From Victivallaceae bacterium (GTDB lineage: Bacteria > Verrucomicrobiota > Lentisphaeria > Victivallales > Victivallaceae): a stretch of DNA of 44,261 bases. Position numbers and translations under genes: made by a program. The stretch covers positions 1 to 44,261 of the forward strand of contig JAEDIJ010000014.1 of the NCBI GenBank assembly GCA_016292515.1, written 5' to 3'. Positions 24,125 through 31,431 of the stretch are shown in pieces (the stretch's first letter is position 1; every line of letters begins with the position of its first letter). Under the pieces are notes generated by a model. It did no database searches. It was not told the origin of the DNA and saw nothing but the letters and a program-made list of their open reading frames with translations.

Positions 24125-25586
24125 GAAAGGAGCGTTGGATAAAGTCGACGATCTTCTGATAGATCTCCGCCTCTTTTTCGGGCGGCTGAAATCCGTGTTC
24201 GCCGTCGCCGGAAAGAAATTCGATGTCCTTGCCGAGACTTTTCATTTTGCGGTGAAAATTTTCCGACTGGGAAAATTCGATCACCTGATCCTGTTGATAA
24301 TGGACCAGAAATATCGGCGCCGTGATCTTTTTCGCGAGAAAAAGGGGACTGATGTCGCGCAACGCCTTTTCGGCGTCCGCCTCGCGGGTGTCGCCGTATT
24401 GCAAACGGTCAAGCGCGGCATCGGCGTGAGATTTTTTCGGAAACGAGCGCAACATTTCCGGCAGATCGGACGCTCCGAAAAGACAAATGCCGCATCGGTA
24501 CAATTCGGGGTAAAAGCAAAGCGAAGCCAACGTACAATAGCCGCCCCACGATCCTCCGAGGATCACAACGCGGCGGGGATCGGCGATGCCGGCGTCGGTC
24601 AAATGCTTTGCGCCCCGGGCGATATCCTCCAAAGCGGCGCGGATCCCCTCCGGCTTCCACCCTTGAAGCCGGAACGCCTTGCCCCGACCGGAAGAACCGC
24701 GGTAATTGGGTTGCAGAACCAAAAATCCGTGCGCATTCAAAAAAGCCACGCGCGGATCAAAAAAGGGCAGTTCCACACTTCCGGGGCCACCGTGAGGAAA
24801 AACGACAAGCGGCAAAGATTTTTTTCCGAAACGCGATGAGGGATAAGAGAGGACGGCAGTCAACTCCATGCCGTCGCGGGCGGGAAACGTGATCCACTTT
24901 TTTTCACCGCACTCCGGCAAAGGCGGAGAGAGCGTGGAAACGGTTTCCCACGTCTGACTTCCGACATCAGCCGTCAGCCAGACGGCGGGGCGGTCGGGCA
25001 ATAACACTTCAACGAGCCATTCCCCCTGCCGGAGAGGAGACTCCTGCCGCCAAAGGGGACACGAGCGGGGATAACGGTCGAGAATTTGCCGATGCAATGT
25101 TTGATACTGCGGATCAAAAAATTCATAACTGCGGTCAAAATACAGGATCCCGATGATCTTATGACGATCGTAAATCACTTGCAGCACGTCGGAATCGTGA
25201 ATTTTGCCGACGGGAAAAACATTTCCGGCGGCGGGATCCCATTGTACGAGCGTCAAAAACGGATATCCCGCTTCGGAAAGAAGATATTTTTTGCCGGAGA
25301 GGACGGCACAGGGGAAAACCTTTTCTCCCGGCAGACCTTGCAGATGATTTCCCGCAAGGTCATTGATCCGGTAGCATCCGTCGGCGGTGATCTGAAAAGA
25401 TATTTCCGGCTTGGGAAATTCTGATTTTTGCGGTACATCCGGGGTTTTTACGGGATTTCCGTCGGCGTCGAAGGTGTAGACGTTATCGGCGAAGTACCGG
25501 AAAACATCGGAAAAAGAAACATCGCTTCCTCTGCCGGCAAAAGGAAAAATCCCGATAAAGAAAATCAGCAAAAGGAAGCGATGCAT
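24117..25586 (-). CDS. Secreted S9-like (prolyl oligopeptidase family) serine hydrolase
   Basis: 489 aa with a signal peptide (MHRFLLLIFFIGIFPFAGRG). The first about 220 residues would form a small, shortened propeller-like domain; typical S9 peptidases are 600-700 aa. The C-terminal alpha/beta-hydrolase domain is complete: HGGPGS (oxyanion loop), the nucleophile serine in GGSWGGY, the acid in QQDQVIEF, and the His in GEHGF. It should cleave short peptides or esters outside the cytoplasm. No Shine-Dalgarno sequence is visible before the ATG. The gene begins 20 bases after the small zinc-motif protein, so translation may depend on coupling. Confidence 0.8.
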   Translation of the reverse strand: MHRFLLLIFFIGIFPFAGRGSDVSFSDVFRYFADNVYTFDADGNPVKTPDVPQKSEFPKPEISFQITADGCYRINDLAGNHLQGLPGEKVFPCAVLSGKKYLLSEAGYPFLTLVQWDPAAGNVFPVGKIHDSDVLQVIYDRHKIIGILYFDRSYEFFDPQYQTLHRQILDRYPRSCPLWRQESPLRQGEWLVEVLLPDRPAVWLTADVGSQTWETVSTLSPPLPECGEKKWITFPARDGMELTAVLSYPSSRFGKKSLPLVVFPHGGPGSVELPFFDPRVAFLNAHGFLVLQPNYRGSSGRGKAFRLQGWKPEGIRAALEDIARGAKHLTDAGIADPRRVVILGGSWGGYCTLASLCFYPELYRCGICLFGASDLPEMLRSFPKKSHADAALDRLQYGDTREADAEKALRDISPLFLAKKITAPIFLVHYQQDQVIEFSQSENFHRKMKSLGKDIEFLSGDGEHGFQPPEKEAEIYQKIVDFIQRSFPR

Positions 25587-25606
25587 AAAGGCGAAGGTAT
25601 CAGCGA

Positions 25607-25807
25607 TCAGTAAGCGCTGTTACGGCCGGTACCGCGGCAATAAGAACAATTGAACTGTCCACTAAACCCTGAACCATTGCAAAAACCGCAACGCATATTG
25701 CCCGTTTCAAGATTGTGCTGATGGTCATAATGTTGCATCAGATTGACGGCTTGAACTCCGCCGATGACGGTGGTGGCGAAAATAACAGCGAGAAACAGTT
25801 TTTTCAT
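25607..25807 (-). CDS. Small secreted protein with DnaJ-type CxxCxGxG zinc motif
   Basis: 66 aa. A signal peptide (MKKLFLAVIFATTVIGGVQA) precedes a short His-rich stretch (HYDHQHN) and the pair CGFCNGSG and CSYCRGTG, matching the CxxCxGxG repeats that bind zinc in the DnaJ central domain. Only one ribbon (two repeats) is present instead of the four repeats of DnaJ. An exported zinc or redox protein is possible; the function is unknown. The GGGAGA ribosome-binding site is seven bases before the ATG. It is first in a two-gene unit with the S9 peptidase. Confidence 0.75.
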   Translation of the reverse strand: MKKLFLAVIFATTVIGGVQAVNLMQHYDHQHNLETGNMRCGFCNGSGFSGQFNCSYCRGTGRNSAY

Positions 25808-25818
25808 TTTTTTCTCCC

Positions 25819-25833
25819 GTGCGCCGAGCGCAC
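25819..25833. promoter_or_regulatory. Hairpin next to a ribosome-binding site
   Basis: GTGCGC CGA GCGCAC is a perfect 6-bp stem with a three-base loop. On the minus strand it ends directly before GGGAGA, the ribosome-binding site of the small zinc-motif protein, so it could control translation. Read on the plus strand it is followed by ATTTTTTG and could be a terminator. Confidence 0.45.
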
Positions 25834-25845
25834 ATTTTTTGTTTG

Positions 25846-25859
25846 TTTTTGATCAAAAA
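25846..25859. repeat. Palindrome TTTTTGATCAAAAA
   Basis: A perfect 14-bp palindrome about 40 bases upstream of the small zinc-motif gene. It could be a regulator-binding site. I see no convincing promoter boxes around it. Confidence 0.35.
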
Positions 25860-25982
25860 TCTTTCATAACGCAGAAAAATCGCGTGCCGATCACGGCAAT
25901 TCCACTATTTTTTCTCCTCCTTTCCGTGGGGTTGCTCCTCTAACTTACTTCCCGCTTTTTTCCGTTTCTTACACTTTTTTGA

Positions 25983-26514
25983 AAAAAATACAAAAAAAGC
26001 AAGCGGCAAGGCAACTGCGTTGTCATCCTCAACGGACTTTTACGGACAAAACCGACGCGATACGGTGGGATTTTTGTGAGGATTGGGAGTCGTGGGAGAT
26101 TTGGGACAGTACGCTCTCGCCTGCAATCTCTGACGTAAGAGTTGCAACTTGCGTTTTGTGTCAGACTTCGCAGGTTTGTCTTATCTCACAAATCCCACAA
26201 TTCCCACAACTCTCAACATTCCCATCGCCCCGCAATTTTCGCGGGGAGCGTCCGCGAGACAAACATCGGCGTGGGGAGTGTCGATCATCGGGCAGTCGGG
26301 CGGACGGCGCGCGAAAGCGCGAAGTATTAGCCCGCGTGGGACGCAGGTTTATTTGCAGTAACAAATATAGACGACCGCGGAGATTTGCGGGGACATTCGT
26401 TTAGAGTGCGGGCAAAACGCAAAATCCGCAAATATCTGCGGCAGGGTACAGATCCCGCCTGTGGCGGGCGCGTTGGGAGTCAAGAGGGCGCGGCGTGAGC
26501 GGCCCTCTTGCACC
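25983..26514 (-). mobile_element. Full-length intergenic repeat element, inverted (element C)
   Basis: Reverse-oriented copy of 19381-19921, alike through all three modules. The hairpin CAAGAGGGC/GCCCTCTTG stands at 26481-26489 and 26502-26510. The element's left end lies 27 bases beyond the stop codon of the zinc-finger gene on the same strand, a placement like that of elements A and B after their upstream genes. The 141-codon frame 25979-26404 is the counterpart of a 130-codon frame in element A but shows no sign of protein-level selection. Confidence 0.75.
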
Positions 26515-26541
26515 CATAACAACGGGGGCCTTGCTTACCTG

Positions 26542-26760
26542 CTATATGCTCGTGGATTGGTGTTGCGCGGCGGCGAATTGGGCGTAACTGCTGACGCTGA
26601 TGCGCAAGGTAGTGAGAAAAAGATCGTCCGACTCCAACTGTTTCAGAAGTTTCGCGCATTTCGGACATTTTTTAAGGTGTTCCGTGCAGGCGATGCGGCC
26701 CAATACCGACATTTCTCCGTGTCGGTAGGTTTCCAGCTCTTCCGCGGTATAGTGAGCCAT
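26542..26760 (-). CDS. Zinc-finger anti-sigma-like protein
   Basis: 72 aa. The H-x3-C-x2-C pattern in TEHLKKCPKC is that of zinc-binding anti-sigma factor domains, which hold ECF sigma factors inactive. There is no membrane segment, so it would be a soluble, cytoplasmic version. It starts one base after the sigma gene's stop codon, with GGAGG inside the end of that gene, hence translational coupling. The neighbouring kinase could release the sigma factor by phosphorylation, but that is inference. It could instead be a plain sigma co-regulator. Confidence 0.7.
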   Translation of the reverse strand: MAHYTAEELETYRHGEMSVLGRIACTEHLKKCPKCAKLLKQLESDDLFLTTLRISVSSYAQFAAAQHQSTSI

Positions 26761-26761
26761 T

Positions 26762-27373
26762 TTATTTTTCCTCCAAATTGGCGATGATTTCCTTCAATGC
26801 GGCGATGCAGCGGCTTTTTGCCGTATAGATCGACGAGACCGACATATTGAGAAATTCCGAAACCTCTCTCACCCCGCGATCCTGGATCGCGTACATCTCA
26901 AAGGCGAGATAGGTTTCCGGCTGAACGTGATTTTTCAACTCGACGAGCGCCATATTCATCACGTGTTTCTGCCATTGCGTTTCCCAGATGCCGTCCCATC
27001 TGTCTTCTGTCGGCAGATCGACCGGATGCTCTTCGTCGTCGAGCGAAACGCACGCCTTGCGCTTGCGGTAGATCTTGATCGCGTGATTGCGGATGATCTT
27101 GCGCAAAAAGTGGCGGAAACGCCCCCTTTTCGGATCGTATTGAAACGAAATGTTTTCCGGCACGTGATCGGGATCGTATTTGCCGACGATGTCCTTCTGA
27201 AAAATTTCCGCCATCACCTGCTGGACGAGTTCTTCCTTTTCGTCCTCGCCGAGTCCGCAGTCGCCGCCGCACAGCAAAATCAGCGGTCTATAAGCGGCGT
27301 AAAATTCCCCCCAGGAAATTTCATCGCCGCCGCGCACCCGCGCCAAAAGAGATTTGCTTGTCGTAAATGCCAT
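26762..27373 (-). CDS. ECF-type RNA polymerase sigma factor
   Basis: 203 aa. Region 2 is recognisable around residues 15-125, with a -10-binding segment RFRHFLRKIIRNHAIKIYRKR. Region 4 is at about 150-200, with a helix-turn-helix (REVSEFLNMSVSSIYTAKSR) for the -35 box. The insertion before region 2.4 (VPENISFQYDPKRGR) is typical of ECF groups common in planctomycetes and lentisphaerae. It would direct RNA polymerase to a dedicated regulon. GGAGC six bases before the ATG. It lies between the kinase gene (30 bases upstream) and the zinc-finger gene (1 base), an arrangement pointing to control by both. Confidence 0.85.
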   Translation of the reverse strand: MAFTTSKSLLARVRGGDEISWGEFYAAYRPLILLCGGDCGLGEDEKEELVQQVMAEIFQKDIVGKYDPDHVPENISFQYDPKRGRFRHFLRKIIRNHAIKIYRKRKACVSLDDEEHPVDLPTEDRWDGIWETQWQKHVMNMALVELKNHVQPETYLAFEMYAIQDRGVREVSEFLNMSVSSIYTAKSRCIAALKEIIANLEEK

Positions 27374-27403
27374 AAGTGCTCCGATTTTTTTCGCAACACT
27401 ATC

Positions 27404-28996
27404 TTACTTCCTCGTTTTCAGACTTTCTGACAGTTCCAACGCTTTTTTATCGAATTTCAGCGTGGAAAGCACCGAGGAAAACTGCGCTTTGCGCTGTTGA
27501 TAGGTCGCATCCTTGCAGGTCAACGCGATCGACATGACGCGATCCCGGAAAAGAAAGAGGTAATTATTCGTCCGGATCACCCCAGGCTGATGAGAGAGGT
27601 CGATGTAAATGCAGGGAACTCCTGCAAACTCGGTGCGCTTGAAATCGTAGATCTGCGTTTTGTATTCAAGGTCGCCGCGGAAAAGCTGCTGTGCCGAAAA
27701 ACGCAATTCGTCATCGGAGACATTTTGATATTCTTCCCCTTTGATCGGAAGCGTCTGAATGGTGATGTTGTCCGGAAAAGTGTTATCGTAGTCGCAGACA
27801 ATGTACGTACCGCCGAAGCGGAGCAACTCATCCAGAAATTGCAGCCGTTTTCTTTCGATTTCCGGCAGTTTATCGCCCTCCTCGTCAATAGCTTCCTTGA
27901 TTGTTTTCTGCGCCGTCGCATAAGTGAGCTCTTCCCAGTCCAGCGGCAGATCCATCGTAAAGCCGACTTCGTCGTTGCGGTAGGTCTTAAAGGGCACTTT
28001 GGCGATGTCAAAGGGCGGCTCCGGCCAGAAATACCACACCGCCGCCCCCGCCGTCAGCAAAACGAGCGACACGATCAGCCAATGGCGGACAAGCCACTTT
28101 GCGGTATGGAGGAAATTTCCCCGCGCCGCAACGCCCGTCCGGCGTGTGATATAGCGAAGTTTATCGCGCCAAGTCTCGCCGTAAAGAAGTTTGCGCTCGA
28201 TCTCATTCAATTCCGCTTCCGCGGCGCGGATGTCGTCGAGGCGTTTCAAAGGATCTTTGGCGCAGAGTTGAAACGAAAAGCGCAGAAAAAATTTCAGCGG
28301 CAGAGAGAGTTTCTGCCCCGCGGGAACCGTCGGCCACTCCTGGGGCCCGTTGCCGGTCGCGGCGCAGTAGACCACTTTGCCGAAAGCGTAAAGATCGTTG
28401 CGCGGATGCGAAATGCGGCGGACAAATTCATCCCCGTCCGCCGCCCGCATTTCGGGCGGCAGGAAATCCATCGTCCCGGCGATCTGCGTCAACGTCGCGT
28501 CGAGCGACGAGAGCAATCCGATATCGCCGAGTTTCGGCACGCCTTTGACGAAAAGGATGTTGTCGGGCTTGATGTCGCGGTGAGCGAAACCGGCTTTGTG
28601 GATGCACCTGATCCCGGCAAAGATCGCGGAAAGGATACGAAAAATTTCCCCTTGCGGCAGAGGTCCTTTCTGCAATCTCCGGGCAAGCGTGTCGGGGGTG
28701 TAAACGTCGTCCGTCGCCGAATCGGCGGCTTCCATCGTATAAAAAAAGACATCGGCATCTTCTTCCACGTGAAAGAGTTGCAGAAGTTCCGGCGCGTTTT
28801 CGGTGATACGGCGGTAATTGACGACGCCTTTCAATTCCCGCTGCCAGGCGTCGCCGAGTTTCTCCTTGAAAACGATCTTGACGGCGAGCCGTTTGCCGGA
28901 AATATCCTCACCGTAGTAAACTTCGCCATACGCACCGCCGCCGCAATACCGCAACAGTTTGATGCCGTGAAAGAGCGTCCCCACCTCAAAATTCAT
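27404..28996 (-). CDS. Membrane-anchored eukaryotic-like Ser/Thr protein kinase
   Basis: 530 aa from ATG 28996 (AAAGGGA upstream). Kinase domain at about 10-260: glycine loop CGGGAYGEVY (18-27), the ATP-anchoring K40 in LAVKIV, catalytic HRDIKPDN (139-146), and the metal-binding loop as DIG (158-160) instead of DFG. The residues needed for catalysis are present. One transmembrane helix at about 306-323 puts a roughly 200-residue C-terminal sensor outside the cytoplasm, with no named domain. Its position directly before the ECF sigma and anti-sigma genes suggests that it phosphorylates one of them in response to an extracytoplasmic signal. Confidence 0.88.
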   Translation of the reverse strand: MNFEVGTLFHGIKLLRYCGGGAYGEVYYGEDISGKRLAVKIVFKEKLGDAWQRELKGVVNYRRITENAPELLQLFHVEEDADVFFYTMEAADSATDDVYTPDTLARRLQKGPLPQGEIFRILSAIFAGIRCIHKAGFAHRDIKPDNILFVKGVPKLGDIGLLSSLDATLTQIAGTMDFLPPEMRAADGDEFVRRISHPRNDLYAFGKVVYCAATGNGPQEWPTVPAGQKLSLPLKFFLRFSFQLCAKDPLKRLDDIRAAEAELNEIERKLLYGETWRDKLRYITRRTGVAARGNFLHTAKWLVRHWLIVSLVLLTAGAAVWYFWPEPPFDIAKVPFKTYRNDEVGFTMDLPLDWEELTYATAQKTIKEAIDEEGDKLPEIERKRLQFLDELLRFGGTYIVCDYDNTFPDNITIQTLPIKGEEYQNVSDDELRFSAQQLFRGDLEYKTQIYDFKRTEFAGVPCIYIDLSHQPGVIRTNNYLFLFRDRVMSIALTCKDATYQQRKAQFSSVLSTLKFDKKALELSESLKTRK

Positions 28997-29036
28997 ATTT
29001 TTCCCTTTCGTAATGCCCCGATCGCGGTGCAAAGTG

Positions 29037-29861
29037 TCACCGGATCTCGTTTTTGCCGGAGTCGGTCACGTCGCCCGTCCGGATGAAAGAAACGATGTCG
29101 TCGAGCATTTCCCGCTGTTGCCAGCGGTCGAGCGCGTAGAAAAATCCGTGTTCGACGTTGCGGTAGCGTTTCCACCGTGACGAAATCCCCCACGCGCGGT
29201 GTTTTTCGACGATCTCCCACGTCTTTTCCGACGGGAAAATATGCTCATTTTGCGCTTCGGCGAAAAAGAGAACGGGGTTTTCCTTGCCAAGATAATTGCG
29301 AAGCGAAAGTTTCTCGTAAACGCCGGGATCTGCCGCATAAGGCACGCCCGCAATGCTTTGCATATCCTGCCATATCCACGGGAAAATGTCTTCCCACGGC
29401 GTGAATTCAACGGGCGTCGCCTGCAAGATCCCGCAAACGGGAGAAATCCATTCATTCTGCAACTCGACGGCATTGCCGCAAATGGACGCTCCGCCGCAAA
29501 GCAGCAACGACGCCAGATGCGCCCCCGCCGAAGTCCCGAAAACGGCGATTTTAAGCGGACGGCGGTTTTCTTTCAGAAACGTGACGAAACGGTCGAAACT
29601 CTCGCAGATGTCGGCAAGTTGATCCAACGCCGTGACGCCCGTCAGCCGGTAATCGGTCGAGGCGCAAAGGATGCCGCGGTCGTTGAGGACTTCCATAATT
29701 GTGTGATATTCCCCTCTGCCGCCGGCTTTCCAGCCGCCGCCGTGAACGAAAAAAAGCGCGGTGTCGCAGGTGATTTCAGCGGGGGAAAAGACGTCGAAAC
29801 AGCGTCCCGGGACGAGCGGCGTATCCAGATAAAAGGATCGAAACGCGTTTATTTTTTTCAT
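29037..29861 (-). CDS. Alpha/beta hydrolase, esterase-like
   Basis: 274 aa from ATG 29861. HGGGW (oxyanion hole), GTSAG (nucleophile serine) and EHGFF (catalytic His) identify an alpha/beta-hydrolase of the acetyl-esterase/BD-FAE type that works on carbohydrate esters. There is no signal peptide, so it is probably cytoplasmic. The start was chosen because the upstream extension overlaps the glycosidase gene and has no family similarity. It lies 16 bases after the GH39-like gene, so they very likely form one transcript acting on the same substituted sugar. The kinase gene follows 40 bases later. Confidence 0.8.
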   Translation of the reverse strand: MKKINAFRSFYLDTPLVPGRCFDVFSPAEITCDTALFFVHGGGWKAGGRGEYHTIMEVLNDRGILCASTDYRLTGVTALDQLADICESFDRFVTFLKENRRPLKIAVFGTSAGAHLASLLLCGGASICGNAVELQNEWISPVCGILQATPVEFTPWEDIFPWIWQDMQSIAGVPYAADPGVYEKLSLRNYLGKENPVLFFAEAQNEHIFPSEKTWEIVEKHRAWGISSRWKRYRNVEHGFFYALDRWQQREMLDDIVSFIRTGDVTDSGKNEIR

Positions 29862-29877
29862 CGCGGAAAAACCCTTT

Positions 29878-31305
29878 TTATTTCCAGTCAAAGGTCGCCA
29901 TCCAGATGCACGAACCGGGGATGTCCTTACGCAAAACAAGTTTGCCGTCAACGACTTCCGGCGCGACAGCGACCGCTTCTTTTGTGTTATGATCGAAGCG
30001 CACGACCGTCGTCCGGGCACCGGCAGGCAGATTTTTCAGATCGACCGCCCACTGCATCGCCTCCTCGCGGAAGTCCGAAACGAGCAGACACGCACCGTTT
30101 CCGGCGTCGTTCTTTCCCGCGATCATCGACACCGACTTGAATTCGGGCGCGGCGGGCGTCGGCATCCCGGCGACGCAAGTCTGGATGCGGTGCGGATAAC
30201 CCGCGACCAAAGCCCCGATCATTTCCATCGAGCGGTAATTGCGGTTGACGTTGTGGAAGCGGTCAAAAAGCCCCCAGTAATTCCACGTGTTGCACTGCCC
30301 CGCACCGTAGTAGCAGGCGACGTCCAGCGGTTTGTCGTGGAATCCGGCAAACATCGCGACGTTGAATGCCGCCGAGTCGATCCCGCCGCCGCCGCGCACG
30401 TCATCCCACGTGCGCCACGCCCAGTCGAAATTGTAATGCCACTCGTTGAGGTGCATTTCCGTATCTTTGAAGCCGCATTCGTCCAAAATCGCGCGGATGC
30501 GGTCAAGATAAGCGAGGTAGCCGTAGACGTCGTAGCCGTAGAAGTGAAACGAGATGAAGTCCGGTTTGACGTTTTCCTCTTTGCACAGCGCGAGGAGATC
30601 GCGCAGATTTTTTTCGCCCAGCGGAACTCCGCAAAGTTTCTGATAGCCGGGGCCGCCGATCTTTTCATCAGGGAACTCCTGTTTCAGATACTTCAAAACG
30701 GTGACGAAAAAGCGGTTGAACTGCGCCATATCGCCTTTCCACATCTTGCAGCCGATGTCCGGCTCATTCCAGATCTCCCAGTAGGGGATGCCCATTTTGA
30801 AGCCGTCCGCCCAGCCGTAGTTGTAGTGACGGATGATGCCGGCGAGAATTTTCGCGTAATGGACGGCGTCCTTGGGCATTTCCGAGTTGAAATGGTGATC
30901 GTCGGGGGTGTTTTCGGTGCTGACGCCGAGCCGGTAATAAGGAAGCGTGCCGCACGAAACGAGATTGCTCAAAAGAAAGTCCGTCGGCTTGAAGCAGTAA
31001 TTGGTGGGATCCGCCGGATCCAGTTTTTCCAGCGGGAAAACGCAGACCGTATCCACCACGCGCTCGCCGGGATTGAAAAGTACCTGATCGTGCGTGCGCG
31101 ACATCGAGAAATGCAACTTCCGGAATTGCGCGTTCCCCTTGTGATAATTGCCCATTTCGCTGATATTGGGCATATAACCGCTGCCGTGCAACTCTTTTTT
31201 GATTTTTCCGGCAGGTTGACCGAAATCGACTTGAAGTTGCACCTTGTCGGCGGCAAAGAGCGCGCACGCTCCGCAAAAAAGCAAAAACAATCCGGTTTTT
31301 TTCAT
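29878..31305 (-). CDS. Secreted GH39-like glycoside hydrolase
   Basis: 475 aa with a signal peptide (MKKTGLFLLFCGACALFA). TIM-barrel glycosidase of clan GH-A: the acid/base is E181 in WEIWNEPD and the nucleophile is E288 in HLNEWHYN, spaced as in GH39 beta-xylosidases/iduronidases. A C-terminal beta-sandwich follows. GH51 or another clan-A family cannot be excluded. The longer open frame running to 32433 is antisense to the DUF2157 gene and was not used. ATG 31305 has AGGAGA nine bases upstream. It is first in a closely spaced minus-strand series with an esterase, kinase, ECF sigma and zinc-finger protein. Confidence 0.8.
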   Translation of the reverse strand: MKKTGLFLLFCGACALFAADKVQLQVDFGQPAGKIKKELHGSGYMPNISEMGNYHKGNAQFRKLHFSMSRTHDQVLFNPGERVVDTVCVFPLEKLDPADPTNYCFKPTDFLLSNLVSCGTLPYYRLGVSTENTPDDHHFNSEMPKDAVHYAKILAGIIRHYNYGWADGFKMGIPYWEIWNEPDIGCKMWKGDMAQFNRFFVTVLKYLKQEFPDEKIGGPGYQKLCGVPLGEKNLRDLLALCKEENVKPDFISFHFYGYDVYGYLAYLDRIRAILDECGFKDTEMHLNEWHYNFDWAWRTWDDVRGGGGIDSAAFNVAMFAGFHDKPLDVACYYGAGQCNTWNYWGLFDRFHNVNRNYRSMEMIGALVAGYPHRIQTCVAGMPTPAAPEFKSVSMIAGKNDAGNGACLLVSDFREEAMQWAVDLKNLPAGARTTVVRFDHNTKEAVAVAPEVVDGKLVLRKDIPGSCIWMATFDWK

Positions 31306-31378
31306 CGTTTTTTCTCCTCTCCTCATATACAATACCGCCGCGGGATGTCCTTTTTCAAGCGGAAAGAAGGAGATTTTT

Positions 31379-31407
31379 TTGACTTTTCCGCAAAAAGTAT
31401 GTATATT
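31379..31407 (+). promoter_or_regulatory. Promoter of the DUF2157 operon
   Basis: TTGACT (31379-31384), 17-base spacer, TATATT (31402-31407). A weaker divergent promoter for the GH39-like gene (minus strand TTGAAA near 31356, TATTGT near 31334) shares this 125-base region. Confidence 0.75.
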
Positions 31408-31431
31408 TAGTTCAGATATGGAGGCTGCACT

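Noticed and set aside
19534..26404. Frames of 130 and 141 codons shared by repeat elements A and C
   Set aside because: The shared protein sequence merely mirrors near-identical DNA. The frame is interrupted or shifted in the diverged copy E, there is no ribosome-binding site, and the composition is unlike real proteins here.
25864..26522. CATAAC at both sides of element C as a target duplication
   Set aside because: Only six bases match and the left copy lies over 100 bases beyond the homology edge, so chance is more likely.
29199..30140. 313-codon plus-strand frame opposite the esterase gene
   Set aside because: Antisense shadow without any domain; the minus-strand esterase has complete catalytic motifs.
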